DNA from: Piezodorus guildinii
Taxonomy: Eukaryota; Arthropoda; Insecta; Hemiptera; Pentatomidae
Reading direction: 5' to 3'
Length of the DNA: 64,000 nt
Assembly: GCA_023052935.1 (NCBI GenBank)
Contig: CM041293.1
Span: forward strand, 149,738,968-149,802,967
A program made the translations under genes and the position numbers. The number at the start of each line of letters is the position of its first letter. The first letter of the stretch is position 1. Below, piece after piece: positions 34,495 to 46,687 of the stretch. The notes under the pieces are model-generated. The model was not told the DNA's origin and did no database searches. It saw only the letters and a program-made list of their open reading frames with translations.

Positions 34495-35153
34495 ATCCCT
34501 CCGAACAATAGTTAATGCTCCTTATTACGTTACCAACTGCACCCTACACCATGACCTTAATATTCCGTTTGTTTTAGACCTGGTACCATCCAAATTTTCC
34601 AAATTTCATCAGAACCTTATTCATCATCCTAACCCTTTAGCGCAATCCCTATCCAGCACCACCCATCCCTACAATCCTCCTCGAAGATTGAAACGGCAGT
34701 GGCCACGAGACCTATTGTAAACATTTAAACTGGAGTTCTGACACTGGTCAGATCCTCCACTCATGTACGGTATGTTTGTGGCTACAGGGCCCTAACTCAG
34801 TCTCCACTGGCTCAGACCAGTGATGCGGCTGAGATAGAGGCGCTGGGATCTCTTGGATTCCGCTTTTTCCTCCACAAGTAGAGGAAAAGCGCTTGCTGGG
34901 GTCCCTTTAGCAATTGTATATAGTTATGATTGTGTGTAAGATGTTTATTTATTTGCCAACTTTTTATTTATCTATTTATTTTATTTTTATGTATATATAT
35001 GAATTTATTTATGTTCTATTTTATGTAATTTGACTATTATTATTATTTTCTGTATATATAGTATGAATGTGGTATCTTATCAATATTATTATTGTTCATT
35101 TTGTAACAAATTGTAATATATCTCAATAATAAAAAAAAAAAAAAAAAAAAAAA
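34495..35153 (+). pseudogene. jockey-A-like retrotransposon 3' end with poly(A)
   Basis: The start corresponds to the C-terminal ORF2 peptide IVNAPYYVTNCTLHHDLNIP, KFSKFHQNLIHHPNPLAQSL and NPPRRLKRQWPRDLL-stop, clearly homologous to the copy at 29660-29983. The 3' UTR (34720-35130) differs from other jockey-A copies and is GC-richer, so this may be a separate subfamily. It ends in about 22 A residues (35132-35153). The clean frame of the short coding part and the intact poly(A) suggest a comparatively recent, severely 5'-truncated insertion. Confidence 0.82.
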
Positions 35154-35264
35154 TTTTGATCAGTACAATCTGTTTGTAGCTGTTCCGTAGTATCTTTAGC
35201 ACAACTACTGTGTAACATGATTTTTTAATAGATCCTTTAATCGACAGAAATTTTAATATTTATA

Positions 35265-36360
35265 ATAATAATTTCTTTATTTATTCTAGGACAAGTCTCT
35301 TTAGAATAATATAAAATACAATAATGTGATATTTACTGTCTTAGAGTAAGATAAAAAAATGAAATATACAGAGAATAATAATAAGTAAATATGAAAACAA
35401 TAAGACAAATGACAAAAATAAAAATATCACAAACCGATATATATCTTCGATGTGAAAATATTTGTAAAAAACATAAGTGATAAATTAAAAATATAATAAA
35501 TAAATAATTATCGTTTTCCTATACATAAACTAAACCAAAAAATAAAATACACTTCTTACTTAGTCAAAAAATAAAATAATAAACAAATAAAAAATTAAGA
35601 AACACTTCTATAACTTTTTTCTATTTACATGTTTTCATGGAAACTGGATCAGTCAGGATTGTTTAGAAATTGCATGAGCAGAAAGTAAAGGAATAGACGA
35701 GATTTGAAAGTCGAAAGGGTAGCTGAATTACGAATATCAGAAGGAATAGAGTTCCATATGGAAGAGGATCGGATTATGAAAGATCTGTTGAAAGCTGTAG
35801 TTCGATGGGGCGTAATATACAAATCAGAAGGCCGCATACGGGTGTTGCGGGAATGGATTGAGGGTTTGAATAATAAGAGATAAGAGATGTATGATGGACG
35901 GAGGGATCGGATAGATTGGTAGAGGAAAGAAGCCAGGAAGTATTTTCGACGGTAGTAAGGATAAAGCCACTTTAACTCTCCGTAGAATCGAGTGATAGAG
36001 GTGTCCCTGGAGATCCCAAAGATGAATCGAATGAAGCAATTAAATAACCGTTTTAGTTTTTTTTTCAAGATATCCAGAGACACCCTCATACACCGCACAG
36101 CAATAGTCAAAGTGGGGAAATATTAGGGAGGAGATCAGAAACTCAGGAGTTTCAAGAGGAAAGTGGTCACAGAGTCCATTTAATCGCTTTAAAGTGATGA
36201 TGGAGCGGCAGGAGATGTCAGAGATATGGTTTTTCCAGGAGAGGTTTTGGTAAAAGGTGATTCCAAGGCTTTTGATAGATTGATGGAATTGTATCGGATT
36301 GTTATTCAAAAAAAGGGTAGGAATTGGAGGGAGAGTTTTAAGGAGGGGACTGGAACCTAG
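35265..36360 (-). pseudogene. CR1/L2-like non-LTR retrotransposon, RT thumb to 3' end
   Basis: On the minus strand 36040-36358 gives LNNNPIQFHQSIKSLGITFY, LSWKNHISDISCRSIITLKR and SLIFPHFDYCCAVYEG. A frameshift in a T/A run near 36055-36065 leads to 35649-36110: LKRLFNCFIRFIFGISR, then LYQSIRSLRPSYISYLLLF, PSDLYITPHRTTAFNRSFII, IWNSIPSDIRNSATLSTFKS and stop. This is the end of RT and the conserved C-terminal block. The 3' UTR continues to about 35265 ('cctagaataaataaag' on the minus strand). The copy starts just after the YADD region, so it is 5'-truncated. One frameshift is apparent. Confidence 0.85.
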
Positions 36361-37047
36361 TCCACTTTAATATTTCATAGTAAAACAGTAGTGAATTTCG
36401 TAGGGACATACCTTTTTCAATTTAAATCACTGATTGTATGCATTCGGCTTGTATTCTTTTGTATGCAATGTATGCATTCTCTTCAATGAATAAATGATTA
36501 AACTATATTAAGTCCAATGAGTGTATATTAGCACCCAGCAAGTCTAAAAATACAAAGCCAAGATTGTCAAGAGTCATGAGAATGGCTTCTATTAAGTAGT
36601 TCTTTGAGGGAAACAGGATACTCAAGCCTGCAACACAGTTGTTTTTATCTACTGACCCTATTTCTGTGGTCGAGGGTAATTACCTTTCTCCATCTTCTTG
36701 TTCCTGTCTCTAAGCTGACCTTTAGTGGTACTTCAGTAGTTAAATAAACAAATAATGTTACAGGTATGTCAGATTTTTTAAATTATGTCCTAATTAGGTA
36801 TTATATGCTTGTAAAAAATTTGATCGCTGTATAATCAACAAACTTATATGTAATGTTTTAGCTAATTAAAAAGCTAAAGAAAGACGAAATCGCTTTATTT
36901 TATTTTTTTTTTTTTTAAGTAAATTAAATTCTATATCGAACTGCGATTTTCCTGTAAAATTCGTATACTTTTTTCATTTTTTTTTTTTTTTCGTCGTCAC
37001 AAAGGTAAGTTATTGCAAATAATAAACACAAATAGTTGAAAAACACC
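36361..37047. other. Intergenic DNA, no gene recognised
   Basis: T-runs at about 36900-36916 and 36979-36991. Nothing else assignable. Confidence 0.4.
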
Positions 37048-37049
37048 TA

Positions 37050-37776
37050 CAGTGAGCGTCAAAAGTATTCGGAATTCGTATTTCTTTTCATTTAATAACT
37101 ATATTTCACAACTATTAATTTATATAATTCCTTTTAATTCATAAATCTTTAAAAGTGACTCTCAGAAAGAAAAATCACAAACCAGATAACCGAAATGTAT
37201 ATATATATTTTTTTAAGAGTAAACAATTAATATTGTAAAATTACCTGGTCATTCAGTGTCAAAAGTATTCGGAAATTGTAATATCCTGTTGTTTAATGGT
37301 TTTAAATGTTCATGACATAATGTTATGGCTTGTGTATTGTTTAAGCATGAAAAGCCAGAATTAAATGTAGAAGTAAGATGAGGAATAAATTAATTTTTTA
37401 ACATAAGCGCGACCATGACTCTGGAACATTCATGAACATGACAAGGAATCTTTCTTCCATCATTTCTTTTAAATTTAATTAACTATTTGTGAATCCTACT
37501 AAAAAAGAAAATCAGGAAATACTATATTCAAAATGAAAATAGTCTCGAGAAACAATAATTGCTTGAGTGCGATAATATTTCACAGCAAACAATCAATTAA
37601 TTAGTATGATCGATTCCTATTTTATCCTAATATATAAATAATGATATAAATACTATAGGATATAAATCCTACCTGTATAATCATACAAAAAGTTTCACCA
37701 ACTGGTTTTCTATTTATGATCACTGCATTAATATAATTAGGAAACCACGTAATTCCGAATACTTTTGACACCATTG
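37050..37776. mobile_element. Tc1-like MITE with duplicated left end
   Basis: The left end CAGTGAGCGTCAAAAGTATT (37050), preceded by TA, and the right end, complement of CAATGGTGTCAAAAGTATTC (ending 37776), are matching terminal inverted repeats of the CAGTG type common in Tc1-like elements; the inner TTCGGAATT also matches. A second left-type end (CAGTGTCAAAAGTATTCGG) lies at about 37254 in the same orientation as the first. The interior has no transposase. Confidence 0.78.
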
Positions 37777-38725
37777 ACATACTCTATTTTTAATATTTTC
37801 GTAAATGTTAAATTTTTAAACGAATATATATTTTCCATGATGTAGATGATAATTTGTATGATTTTAAAATACTTAATTTCTTTAATTTAGATAGGTTGAT
37901 CAAGGTATAGCGCTTAGAGTAGTTCCAGTGAAATGTCGACTGTTCTAAATTATTTAATTTAGCTTCAATTATTATTTTATATTTCATTACATTTTATAAA
38001 CAATGAACCTTTGGTATATACAATGTGGTATTCATATAATTCAAACATGAATAGTAACCCTACCCTGTACTGACATGTCAAAGAGGAGCTTAGACAGAAA
38101 AGCTATTCAACGTTAGCTCAGTAGGCACGCCGTCAGTTGAATGACGGGCTCAGTAATTTTTCTAAGAATGTCAATCTATCAGGATTTTGTTTGATCCGAT
38201 TGGCAAATAATGGCAAATCTATTCATCCTGTATCGTTATTTCTAAAAATAAATATTCTTTAAAAAAGGATGAGCATTTCAATGGAGCTTAGTTTATTTAA
38301 AAAAACATATATTTATATGTATATTCATCGTACATTGAAACTTTGACAGATTTATTAAAGAAATATTACCGATCTAAACCTTAATCAAATAAATAAATTG
38401 ATATAAAATGGACACATTTTTTGAATTAATTGTTAATCACTTTTTCATGAATATAATTTATTTACGTATTTAACATAACTAGATTATACATTCTATAACT
38501 AGATTATTTTGCGTATGAAAAATTACATGCGTTATCGGCTCTTGATATCAAATTAATTTCCTCTTAAATCCAAGTTGTTCAAATTTAAACGTTGATATAT
38601 CCATCTTACTTGGTCTTGATCAACATGGTTATATAGTTTCTCGTAAAGAAGTCAATGAATCAGTATACCAAAAAACAATGTTTATATTCAAACTAGTTTC
38701 AATACTAATAATTATGATTTTAAAG
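37777..38725. other. AT-rich intergenic DNA, no gene recognised
   Basis: 38100-38170 has a short GC-richer stretch ('cgttagctcagtaggcacgccg') that resembles a tRNA A-box region, but no B box follows. Confidence 0.35.
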
Positions 38726-38727
38726 GA

Positions 38728-38960
38728 GCAACATGGTCTACAGAATTGAGCGCTACGACAAAAATTTTTGAGCTCTGGGTTCGAGTATCGGCTGTGAAAG
38801 AATAATTATTTCTGCCATTTGGGCGACACTAGGGTGGAGTGACCTATCTGGTGCACAGTCGCCATGTTCACCTTATTTGGCCATTGACCTAAAATCAATA
38901 CGAATCGCTGTATACACGATACATAGTGTATATACTTAATCTAAGATCTAGGCCATGTGC
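38728..38960 (+). mobile_element. tRNA-derived SINE-like element (family S4)
   Basis: The head-like sequence 'catggtctacagaattgagc' is followed about 45 bases later by a B box GGGTTCGAGTATCGG. The body includes 'gggcgacactagggtgga' and 'gtcgccatgttcacc'. No second copy is in the window, so termini are approximate. Confidence 0.5.
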
Positions 38961-39089
38961 GTTTGCAGGAAGGGAGAAGGAACGAGAAACTGGTGGGACA
39001 AATCCAAAGTATTAAACTAGAAGATAAACTAAAATGAGGTTTCAGGATTAAATATATAGTAAGACCTCAAATTTCTAGGCTATACGAAG

Positions 39090-39275
39090 TTTTTTTTCGG
39101 GTCAGGGGTGAGGACAGGGGATTTTTGCCATGTTAAAAGTCACTCTTCCCCTCGGTACCGAGACGCAAACTCTCGTTAATTAATTCAAGTAATTGTTTGA
39201 TCTCAATTTTCGGTAATCTAGCAACGCGCTTACCCAACAACGCGTGTTAGCTCACTCGGCCACCTCACCCTTTTA
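39090..39275 (-). mobile_element. tRNA-like SINE head (family S5), tentative
   Basis: On the minus strand, starting near 39270, GGTGAGGTGGCCGAGTGAGC followed by TAACACGCG closely resembles the 5' half of a tRNA(Leu/Ser)-like A-box region. A B-box-like GCGTCTCGGTACCGAGG lies about 100 bases downstream, farther than usual. It could be a SINE or a decayed tRNA pseudogene. Confidence 0.35.
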
Positions 39276-40475
39276 TATTTATTAATGATATTTACTTCCA
39301 AAGAAGTACTTAATATTCCAATTATTAAAGTGTGCTTGAAAAATAAATTATAATTTAGACCAACTTGGCATCTCCTTTAATTTTTTTCTGTTTTCTTGGC
39401 ATTCTCTAAGAAAAATCCTGCTTACTTTCTTTCGATGAGCCTTCATATGTTAAAGAGTACACTTTTTTTAAATATGATTTTTCGTATTTTGAAATACGCT
39501 GAACCAAGAGTCATTAGGTATCCACCAACGGAAGGCTTTACCCTTCCCCTAAAACTATATCTGAATTCCGATTGGCTGAGTAGGATGAGAGAAACATTAA
39601 ATAAGCCAATCAGAAGGGCGTACGAGAGAGGAATGGATGTAATTCCGACAGGGCGGGAACTGACGACAATCACCAGTCGCTGATCGCTCTTGTAATTGCT
39701 TCCTCTCCTCTTTGCTAATTATGACCATTCTAGATTAGGAAATGAGCGACCATCGATTTGTCATTTTTGTTGCCATTTCTAGGCTCTGATATCCTCTCAC
39801 CGATTTCAGAGTGTGTCATTCCGTTGGTAGACGCTGTTGGATAATTCAAACATTTTTTTTTTATTCCAATCTCTGAATAATTATAAAAAGAAAGATACCA
39901 TTGAACAGCAATATAGTGATGTGCGTATAATAGTTTCAAATGTTAGTCTTTTCAGAATCCGAAGTCTTTCATTAAAGTTATAATTTACCGTTCCATTTCA
40001 ACATCATTAGAATAATATTTCTATAATATTACAACGTACAAATGAATATCTGTATTTGATTCGTTTTTTAAAATAAAAACAGTAATACAGATGCATAATA
40101 TACCGTTGTAAAGCTAAAGATTTTAAAAAAATATATCATTACATACACAATATTTTAAAAATTAATAAAAAGACAAACGAAAATAACTGATTATTGTCCA
40201 TATGATACAGTATATTATTTCATCCAACACATGTTTATAGCGAAAATTAATCTAATAAATACATTAAACTCTTTTTACCTCTGAGCTCAAAATTCTATTA
40301 TACCAAAATAGTATCTAAAATACCAACCGAAGTAATTTTAAAGCCGTGCACTGGACCATTTAGTAAATTTATATTGAAACGGGTATCGCTTACTAAACCT
40401 CATATTATTTAAAAATATATTCTTTATATCTTTAATCTGAATTATCAACTTTTTTTATTTTAGTTTTATGAGTCT
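39276..40475. other. Intergenic DNA with a GC-richer island at 39490-39700
   Basis: The island contains GATTGGCT and AGCCAATC as an inverted pair (CCAAT-box-like) and opens frames on both strands (39396-39683 plus, 39443-39673 minus). No domain is recognisable. It might be a decayed promoter or element end. The rest is AT-rich and empty. Confidence 0.3.
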
Positions 40476-41510
40476 GGCACCAGGGACTGCTTTACAAACT
40501 CCGTCAATTCCTCACCCCTACATATTTCCTATTAATGCGTTCCTACCTTAAACTGGCAGAACCTTTAAGGTAAACCATAACATTTTTAACTCATCCACAT
40601 TTTCCCTATCTGCTGGAGTGCCTCAAGTGCCTATCCTCTACTCCCTTTATACAGCTGACATTCCACTCCATCCTCACCCTGTCCTCAATACTTATGCTGA
40701 TGACACGTGTGTCTTATCCGTCCATAATGATCCAACTACTGCATCCCAAACTCTTCAGTCCCCCATCACAGCCATTGAAGAATGGTGTCAAAATTGGAGG
40801 ATTAAAATAAATCCGACCAAATCACCTTTACCCTTCGTTGCGAACCGATGACTTCCTGCCCCTCAGTCTCCTTTAATAACATTACCCTTACTTTTGTAGA
40901 ACAAATCCGATACCTAGGTCTTCATCTTGACCATCCCCTTACTTGAAATCCTCATACAAGACTGAAACGACAAGAAACTGCTCGAAGATATCGATTACTA
41001 CAACACTTACTAGACAAACGTTCAAAACCTCCAGTATATTACAAAAGACTCATCTACATAACAATTATCAGACGTATTTGAACATATGGAATCGAGCTTT
41101 GGGGCTCTACAAAACCATCTAATTCCTCCCGCATCCAGTCCTTACAATCCAAAATCCTTCGCAAAATTCTGAATGCTCCTTATTTTGTCACAAATCAACT
41201 CCTCCATAATGATCTAAACATCCTATTTGTTGAAGACATAGCCCGTGATAGATACTCCTCTTTTCATTCTAAACTCCCTGCCCATACAAACCCACTTGTC
41301 CGTAATTTATCTTCCTCAGATATCCCTGATAACCCTTCAAGGTGACGGAAAAGATGGTGACCTACTCTTTTAAAACAGTTAGTGAAGTGCTACCACTGGG
41401 TAGTTCTTTCTCAAGACATTTTCATGACTTTTTATTTTTATTCTACATATTTACTTATTGTGTTCTTTAGTACGGTTGTAAATTACTATAAATAAATTTA
41501 AAAAAAAAAG
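40476..41510 (+). pseudogene. jockey-A non-LTR retrotransposon, RT domain to poly(A)
   Basis: The most 5'-extended jockey-A copy here. Pieces read in order: WHQGLLYKLRQFLTPTYFLL near 40480, then SAGVPQVPILYSLYTADIPL (the GVPQGS box with V for G), the catalytic NTYADDTCVLSVHND, EEWCQNWRIKINPTKS. After frame changes come RYLGLHLDHPLT, RRIWTYGIELWGSTK-like (with a stop), KILRKILNAPYFVTNQLLHN and a damaged PRRLKRRWP end. The 3' UTR and A-run finish at 41510. Several stops and frameshifts make it inactive. The endonuclease and 5' RT are absent. Confidence 0.88.
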
Positions 41511-42011
41511 TTTTATATTCATCAGTCATTTATTTACTATAATTAATGAAATAGTCTCATTACTCTAATAACTCTTGAAATATTTGTATTGCACGGGCAT
41601 GTGTATGGCGTTTTAGTGCTACATAATAAGCCGTTAAAGTGCGTGACAATCAAATAATGACTGAATTATATTTTACCACTAGATCAAAAGATAGCGGTTC
41701 AGATAAGTTTATGACAACGTACTTATGAAGTTAATTTTAATATATCAATTATTATTAGCATAATATGATGTGATTTGCAGATGTTATACGACCACGTGTA
41801 AATTTGGAAACCTCAGATATGGTGTATATAAAAAAAATAAAAGATTCGAGTCGTTCCTTTCTACCGAAGATCGTGATTTCGGTTTGATAAAAATGATAAT
41901 AAAAAAAGCAAATTACTTACTTAATCTTGAGAATTGTGATGAATTTATAGAAAAGTATTGAAGAAGAAATACGTTTGGCGTAAAAGGAATGTAGCATACG
42001 GATTTTTTTTA
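41511..42011. other. Intergenic DNA, nothing recognised
   Basis: The 63-codon frame at 41770-41961 has no recognisable feature. Confidence 0.4.
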
Positions 42012-42907
42012 TTTTCACTAACTATATATATGTAGTAAGGGAAAGTATTGCGATCGTGAAAACTTTCGAATTCCAGCTTTTAACGAAAATACACATATAA
42101 GGGTCCCCTGAGTCCAAATAACCAAGTCCCGCAAAAAGGTCTGTGTGTGCGTGTGTGTGTGTGTGTGTGGTAACTCCCGGGCCTAAACGGTAAGTCCTAT
42201 GAAACTAAAATTTCACATTTAAGACGAATATACGCCCGAGACGTTACAAAACCTTTTTCATCAAAATGAGCTTACCAGAAGAGCCACTTTATACTACGTA
42301 TTTTTGCACCTTTCTTTGATTTTCTCGAAAACGGTTCCGACGATTTTGATTAAACTCGGTAATGTAGAATTTAATAGGCTTTAATATCATGTGGTTTTCA
42401 TTCTGATTAAAAAAGTATGACAGGGCTTAAATGCCGATATTTTAAATTTCTTTCTCTAAAGTAACTTTAATTTTGTCGCTTCTATAAATATAAACTATAT
42501 TATCTTGTTACCACTGATGAAAAACAGGTAAATATATAAATTGAATGAATTCCATACCCAAATAAAGGAGATAACAGAAAAAATATTTTTTTAATGCGAT
42601 TTTTCGTTTTTGAACATACCAGCAGTAATACACATGTATGATATACCGTTGGAAAGCTAAAGATTTTAGAAAAATATCATCTTATATTCAAGCTTTTAAA
42701 AGTTAATAGAGAGTGATGGAAAGAAGATAAAACTAACTGTTTATTTTAGATAATAATATAACATATTTTTTAATGAAACACATGTTTCTATATAAATTCG
42801 ATTTAATTAATTCTTTATCTCTAACTGTATTTGAAAATTCTTTTATTGCTTTTAAAAATGGAGGTAAGTGAAAGTCGTGTGTTGTCCGCACCAGATTTTT
42901 TTTTTTT
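42012..42907 (-). mobile_element. HLE repeat, near-complete copy
   Basis: On the minus strand it begins at the right with an A-run, ATCTGGTGCGGACAACACAC, and ACTTTCACTTACCTCC. It ends at the left with CTTACTACATATATATAG and TTAGTGAAAATAA, a slightly decayed form of the 3' palindrome plus subterminal repeat. An internal (CA)n/(GT)n tract lies at 42143-42170. All landmarks of the 58174 copy occur in order. Confidence 0.85.
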
Positions 42908-44190
42908 ACCAGATTACTTTTTAGACATAATTAATAAATGTTCATAAATTATTCCATTAAAATTATTGTTTCAAATAAAACTTTTGATTTCTTATTCCTT
43001 TAAGTCATTTGAAGGACATTCGGTTAATTTTGAAAATGTTCCAAGTCAATTTAAACTTTAAAAACAACATTTTCCTCTGAAATTCAAACAAAATCTCATA
43101 TTTATAATAAATTTCTATTAATCAAGACTTATAACACTATAAATCAAGAATTTTTTTTTTTTTTTTGAACTGCTCAAATGAAATTCATTAAATATCTCAA
43201 ACAAGAAATATATGACATAGACAACTTTCATGATTATGGGCACATATAAATCATACAAACTTCATATTGCTGATGAACCACATTTTTAGAACGAAAAATC
43301 AAATTGAATTTGGACTGCCAAATTCAAATGGCTCCCTTCTACAGGCATGGTAATAATTATTGTACTCGCCGATGGGACATCACGTTTTCTCAGAGATCAC
43401 TAAACTCTCACTGGACACCGACCACTGCAATGAACCATTTACAGTTCTATATTCGATTGATGTTTACAATATCAGTTAACATGGATCAGCGTCACATCTA
43501 GTTTTAAAATATCGACGCGGCAATTTTATACCCACACGCAATGACATATTTGTTTTGTTTTTCTTTACGTTATGTCTTTTTCCCCGGTCTATAAAAAATT
43601 AAACTAGAATTATGCGCTACTTTTCCCAGATAGTAAAGTACTAAAACATACCCTATCGAATTCGAAATACTCTGCCATATCAATTTCAATTTCCTAAATA
43701 ATATGACATGTTTTTTCCTCTGTAACCTTCATATGTAAGTATGAATGTATTTATTTGGTAGTTGGTAAGGTTTTGGAGATATTTTATTATTATTTTCGCA
43801 TAACCCATGCTATGTTGATTGTGGATACGTAATAATAACAAAAAATCATCAAAGAAAAAATAAATAAATGCATTTGATTCTGTTCTGCATGATTTATTTA
43901 TGAGAATTTATTTGAATCATGCCAAGCTTGACGAGCCGATTGCGTGACACAATTTGTTGATGAAACCTCTCCCAAGAGGTGATAGCTTTCACAGAAGTTA
44001 ATTATAAATCATTATTTATATTTTTCTATTTATGTGTTCAAAAATGGTATCTCACCTTCTGAGGGATTAGAAATTTTTAGATATTTATATTAATTTTAGA
44101 ACTGTGATTGTCGGTCTAATCTAATTGCAAACACTAATAAAATAATCGGAATTTCTTATATTGAGGATGTATAGTCGACTGTAGAAACTA
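42908..44190. other. AT-rich intergenic DNA, no gene recognised
   Basis: The 65-codon frame at 43304-43501 shows no domain. Nothing else assignable. Confidence 0.35.
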
Positions 44191-45460
44191 TCATAGGTGG
44201 AATAATCAGGAATCAGTCATTTTTTGAAAATTTTTAATTTTGCCAACGTTTCGACTCAAGCTTGTGAGCCATCATCAGGGCTACAGACATCAGAAGAAAA
44301 GTGATACATATTAATATGATTATGAAAATGTTCATGGAATGTAGTGACAATGATAACATTTGAAATAAAACAGTAAATGTACCAACATACATAAATATTA
44401 TAGACACAATTGAGACGTTGATTTCCAAAAGGTACTATATCCATTCTAGGAAATTTTACAGGAGGCTCGAAAATCACTAATTATTATATTATTAAATTAG
44501 CTAATTTCATTCTTTTCGCATTAAAATCCAGAATTGTTTTTTTAGTATATTAATAACATCATATTAAAGATATGAAATGAGATGTTTTGGTATAATTTGG
44601 AACGAAATTAAATGTGTAATTGTTTCCTTTAGAAAATAGTTATATTTCTAAATTGAGTTTATAAAGGGCTTGGGTGTTCATCAAATAAAATAAAATAGGA
44701 GATTTAGATATAACTAATTGATGAGAATACAAATGTGTAAGAAAATCAATTTTGTAAAAAATGTCCTTTAGTACTTTTTGGAAATCAACGTCTCAATTAA
44801 TGATAATATGATACACAATCTGATGATAAGCATAAAAACAAAACTTTAGACTTTAATATAGAAATAAAAAATATATACATAAACGTACCAATACAGAGCC
44901 ATGTCAAAGCATAAACTGAGGAAAACCATAAACGTAGGTAGTATGGGGAGGGGTTCACGTAAAAACCCCGAAGGTTTTCCCCTCTAAATGTAAATACTAC
45001 AGCTTATCTTTTGTTTTTAAAAAGTTTTACAAAATTATACAATGGAAAAACAAAACAATATACTCGTATCTACAATAAGGCTCAACATTTTTAACAGAAA
45101 ATTATAAACACTAGAATCTGAGGTAGGTAAAAGATCCATGAGGTATATAATAAAAAATAAAATAAAATAAATAAATAGCAAAAACAAAAACCAGAGGTGT
45201 TATAAACGAAAAGATAAATAATATACAGTAAATAAAATATAAATTACCCAAGCAATTTGTTATATTACAATAAAGTTATAATTTAAGGAGACGGAAGATC
45301 TTGGCATACGAGGGACAGATTATTTCTTTGTCTGTTTTATGATCGACGGGTACTCGATCTTTTTCCATATGGATATGTATAGCTTCGGATCCGAAACGTT
45401 GGAAAAATTATTTTTTTTCAAAAAATGACTGATTCCTGATTATTCCACCTATAATAAGAA
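44191..45460 (-). mobile_element. Penelope-like element remnant with inverted terminal arms
   Basis: The arms are reverse complements: 44191-44252 ('ggtggaataatcaggaatca', 'gccaacgtttcg') and about 45395-45455 ('cgaaacgttgg', 'tgactgattcctgattattc'). On the minus strand near 45287-45400 a frame reads SEAIHIHMEKDRVPVDHKTD then KEIICPSYAKIFRLL, resembling the C-terminal end after a PLE GIY-YIG domain. A hammerhead-like motif lies in the left arm (44248-44278, minus). A second inverted pair sits inside ('gagacgttgatttcc' at 44412 and its complement at 44778). RT and nuclease are gone. The small hydrophobic minus-strand frame at 44234-44428 is not considered a gene. Confidence 0.6.
44248..44278 (-). 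ncRNA. Hammerhead-like ribozyme core motif (PLE arm)
   Basis: On the minus strand: CTGATGA, one T, GGCTCA, a short loop, TGAGTC, GAAACG. Stem II has six pairs including a G-U. As at 14957 and 63226 there is one base more than the canonical core between CUGANGA and stem II. Confidence 0.45.
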
Positions 45461-46687
45461 ATTTTTTGTATTTAATATTTGCGATGTGAAAGGTATTGGT
45501 AAAGAGGATGGTCGCATTAGTCCTCAGTGATACTTGAGAGAAATCTTCAAACAATTAGTGATAATTTTATATTTTAAATCACCCGTGCGAAGAAATGGCT
45601 AGAGACCTGTCCTTGCTTCACACGAGTGCTTTTAAATGCAGTGTCATTTATGTTAAAAAACGTTAAGTTTGGCCAATTAATACTTTTTCCCTTAGGGATG
45701 AAGAAGATTTCAATCAACAATAGTTTTTATTTAACATGGTTCGTTTTAATTTCATTTGGGTGACTAGGCCGTTTAGCATCATTGATGTCAAAAATTGGCA
45801 AACCAAATTTGACGTTTGCGTTCGGTTAAGGTATCATCCCCCATAAATACAGTAAATTTTTCTTTGACCTTCTGCTAAGTTAAAAATTAATAGTTTGTTG
45901 ACATATTACAAACTGCATAAACCATCGAGCTGATGGACTCGACAGATAAGAAGTGTACTATAGTAAAAAAATAAATAATAATAAATAAATCAACGAAAGA
46001 ACTTATTTGCCAACCCAATATACATGGGAGTTAAAGTAGAAATGACTCGTACACTAACAGTTAACATTAACAATGTCTAACATAGTTCGGAAACAATTAC
46101 AATAACGATTGTTGGATAGGGTAAATTGTTGCTATTGTTGTATAGTGGTTTCACTACAAGACCCATTGTTTTAGTGGTTTATGCTCGATTTACCTGAACA
46201 TCAGGTATTGAGGATCTCATTACGTGGAAATAGAAAGCGATAATTATTTAGATAATTGGACGGACGGGTAATTAGTTGTTAGTTGTACGACCTATTTCAG
46301 TCCCGTACACCTCTCAAAATAATAACAATAGAATAAAAAAACCAAGTTTTCTCTATTGAATACATTTAGCTAAACATATATTCACGTTTTTATTCAAGAA
46401 TAAATGAACGTGCAGTAAACAAATAAATGAAGCAGATATAAATATTAAGTTTTATGATAAAATTTCTTGTAATTTTTAATAATGAATAATGCTAACTAAG
46501 CCTAGATCAATTTTAAGGTATATTCTATTTGTTTGCATAACTTAATAAATTTTGAACTTCAATAAGCTATGTGTTACATTTTCTTTCCTTTCCAAACTTT
46601 AATAGAAATCTTCCGTGTTGAATAATATTAGCTTTATAATATAAAATATGGTTACATACTTCTTATTCTCTAAAAAAATCATGATCA
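45461..46687. other. Intergenic DNA, no gene recognised
   Basis: AT-rich with no frame or repeat match. Confidence 0.4.

Noticed and set aside
39490..39700. Host promoter with CCAAT boxes
   Set aside because: Only one inverted CCAAT pair is visible, with no TATA/initiator arrangement or downstream gene, so it is noted but not annotated as a promoter.
44234..44428. Small hydrophobic minus-strand protein, possible membrane peptide
   Set aside because: It lies wholly inside the PLE remnant arm and includes the hammerhead-like motif; hydrophobicity follows from T-rich codons.
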